Shown: piece by piece, positions 62,856-64,000 of the stretch | Layout: every line of letters starts with the position of its first letter | How positions within the stretch are numbered: position 1 is the stretch's first letter | Assembly: GCF_021155765.1 (NCBI RefSeq) | Contig: NC_060105.1 | Location: 6,260,001 to 6,324,000, forward strand | From: Diprion similis | Lineage: Eukaryota; Arthropoda; Insecta; Hymenoptera; Diprionidae | Reading direction: 5' to 3' | Length of the DNA stretch: 64,000 bases | The notes under the pieces: model-generated | Databases searched by the model: none | Told to the model about the DNA's origin: nothing | The model's input: the letters and a program-made list of their open reading frames with translations, nothing else | Translations under genes and position numbers: made by a program

Positions 62856-64000
62856 GAGGAAGATGAAGAGGATAATTTTTATGAAAATACTTCGGAATAA
62901 CGCAGAGCGCTTTTTACGAGAGGGTGAAAGATAGAAAATTCAAAATGGACAAATTAGGGTTCGATTGTTGCAGTGAATTGTTATACTTAATTAGTCAGAG
63001 ACGCGTAACACCCTTAGTACTTAAATCGTGTATGAATCCTGACCCCGTGAAATGGTCGTTGATTCATTTCTTGCTTCTACTACTTTTCATTTTTGCGTTT
63101 AAGGAAGAGGAGTAAAAAATTGTATTCTTTTCTGAATTGGTAGAAGATAGTTTTTTTTTAGTATTTTCTGAAAATCGCCAGTCATCGTTTTCAACGAAAA
63201 ATTGATAAAAATTAATTTTTCTCAAAAACTGCGAACTCGAAAAATTCGAAACTCCTTTTCTCAATTTTCTTTGACCGAAAAGAAAACTTTTTTACATTTG
63301 ACGTATGAGATTGTAAAATTTTGCCGCAACTTTTCTTCAATCCATTTTTCATCCGCCCCGTAACCAAGCGATGACTCACGATTTCCAGAAAAATCTAAAA
63401 AAAAAATTATTATTTCCGCCCAATTCAGAAAATAAAAAACTTTTTACCCCTTTGCAATTTTTTTTAAATGCATAGTTTTCGAGTAATGCAAGATGCGATC
63501 TAAAATCTGAAAAAATGTGAACAAAGTAGAAAATGTATACTTGGTGGAGTAAAAATAGGAAATAAGTCGGAGTCAAAGCTTGTTCACATTCATTTAGACT
63601 ACCCCATACAAACATCCATAGAATTTAAAGTGAGTTACTTCATTTCAACATAAAATTATTGTTCTGCCCTCATGTTGTTGTAAAAAAACCCAGGGCATTA
63701 AACTTTTGTGATACGTCACGAATCTTTGCAATTCTTCACGACATCGATCGTTGAGCGTCGAATGACGAGAAATGTAAATACACGGATACGGTATAGTTAC
63801 AATAGCTATAAAAACTAACTAACGGTTAATCTAAAACATATTTTGTATTGTCAATACGTTACACATAAAGTTGAAGTGAAGGAGGTTTAAAAAAAAAAAA
63901 AAAAAAAAGACGAGGAAAAAGTAAAAGTCTGTTATCCTGGTATGTGGATAGTTATAGTTATTTGCGGCGTATAGTTAACTTCGTATAACATATATTATAA
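62856..64000. other. 3' flank of the chitin-binding gene, no further gene
   Basis: The stretch after the stop should hold the 3' UTR. A1 kb of AT-rich DNA follows, with A- and T-runs and phrases such as GAAAAATTGATAAAAATT. I see no exon or RNA gene. The poly(A) site is not fixed; AATAAA occurs near 63,430. Confidence 0.5.

Noticed and set aside
1..64000. CRISPR arrays, operons, bacterial promoters, tRNA and rRNA genes
   Set aside because: The DNA is eukaryotic with spliced genes; no spacer-repeat array or recognisable tRNA/rRNA segment was seen by eye. A tRNA scan would be decisive.

Overview
The window looks like nuclear DNA of an arthropod, most likely an insect. Genes are split by introns with GT..AG junctions, non-coding DNA is AT-rich and full of microsatellites, and there is a chitin-binding (peritrophin-A) cuticle-type gene, a Ty3/gypsy-type LTR element, MITE-like repeats and a five-Tudor germline-type gene. 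A hymenopteran is my guess from overall feel; nothing here proves the order.

Layout. 1-14.2 kb: no gene I can support; homopolymer, G-rich and GA/CT tracts, and one MITE-like unit near 13.3-13.8 kb. 14.2-19.4 kb: a compact head-to-head pair, SMU1 (minus, 8 coding exons, 510 aa) and CSTF2/CstF-64 (plus, 7 coding exons, 433 aa), whose start codons are 400 bp apart, so they probably share a bidirectional promoter. Both act in pre-mRNA processing (spliceosome activation and 3'-end cleavage). 20.5-24.9 kb: a repeat complex made of a 3.3-kb imperfect palindrome (fold-back element) bordered on both sides by a GATCACTCG-type tandem array and then a copy of one MITE family; a smaller fold-back, a 63-bp minisatellite and a LINE-like tail ending in (TCTA)n sit inside one palindrome arm. 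26.2-28.3 kb (minus): a possible four-exon small gene (84 aa) of unknown function. 29.4-40.0 kb (minus): a 25-exon gene for a coiled-coil plus five-Tudor-domain protein of about 1,547 aa, best matched to the RNF17/TDRD4 (Qin-type) family of the germline piRNA pathway. One of its introns holds a very young LTR retrotransposon (34,087-36,192) with identical 242-bp LTRs, a 5-bp target duplication and most of gag-pol deleted. 40.9-62.9 kb (plus): a three-exon gene for a 200-aa secreted protein with one ChtBD2 domain (CPAP1-like), whose first intron is about 17.9 kb and repeat-rich. The rest, to 64 kb, is non-coding.

The gene models were built by hand from ORFs and splice signals. Every exon junction in the four main genes keeps reading frame, and SMU1 and CSTF2 match known family architecture end to end. 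The least certain points are the N-terminus of the Tudor gene, the small gene at 26-28 kb and the exact edges of the repeats.
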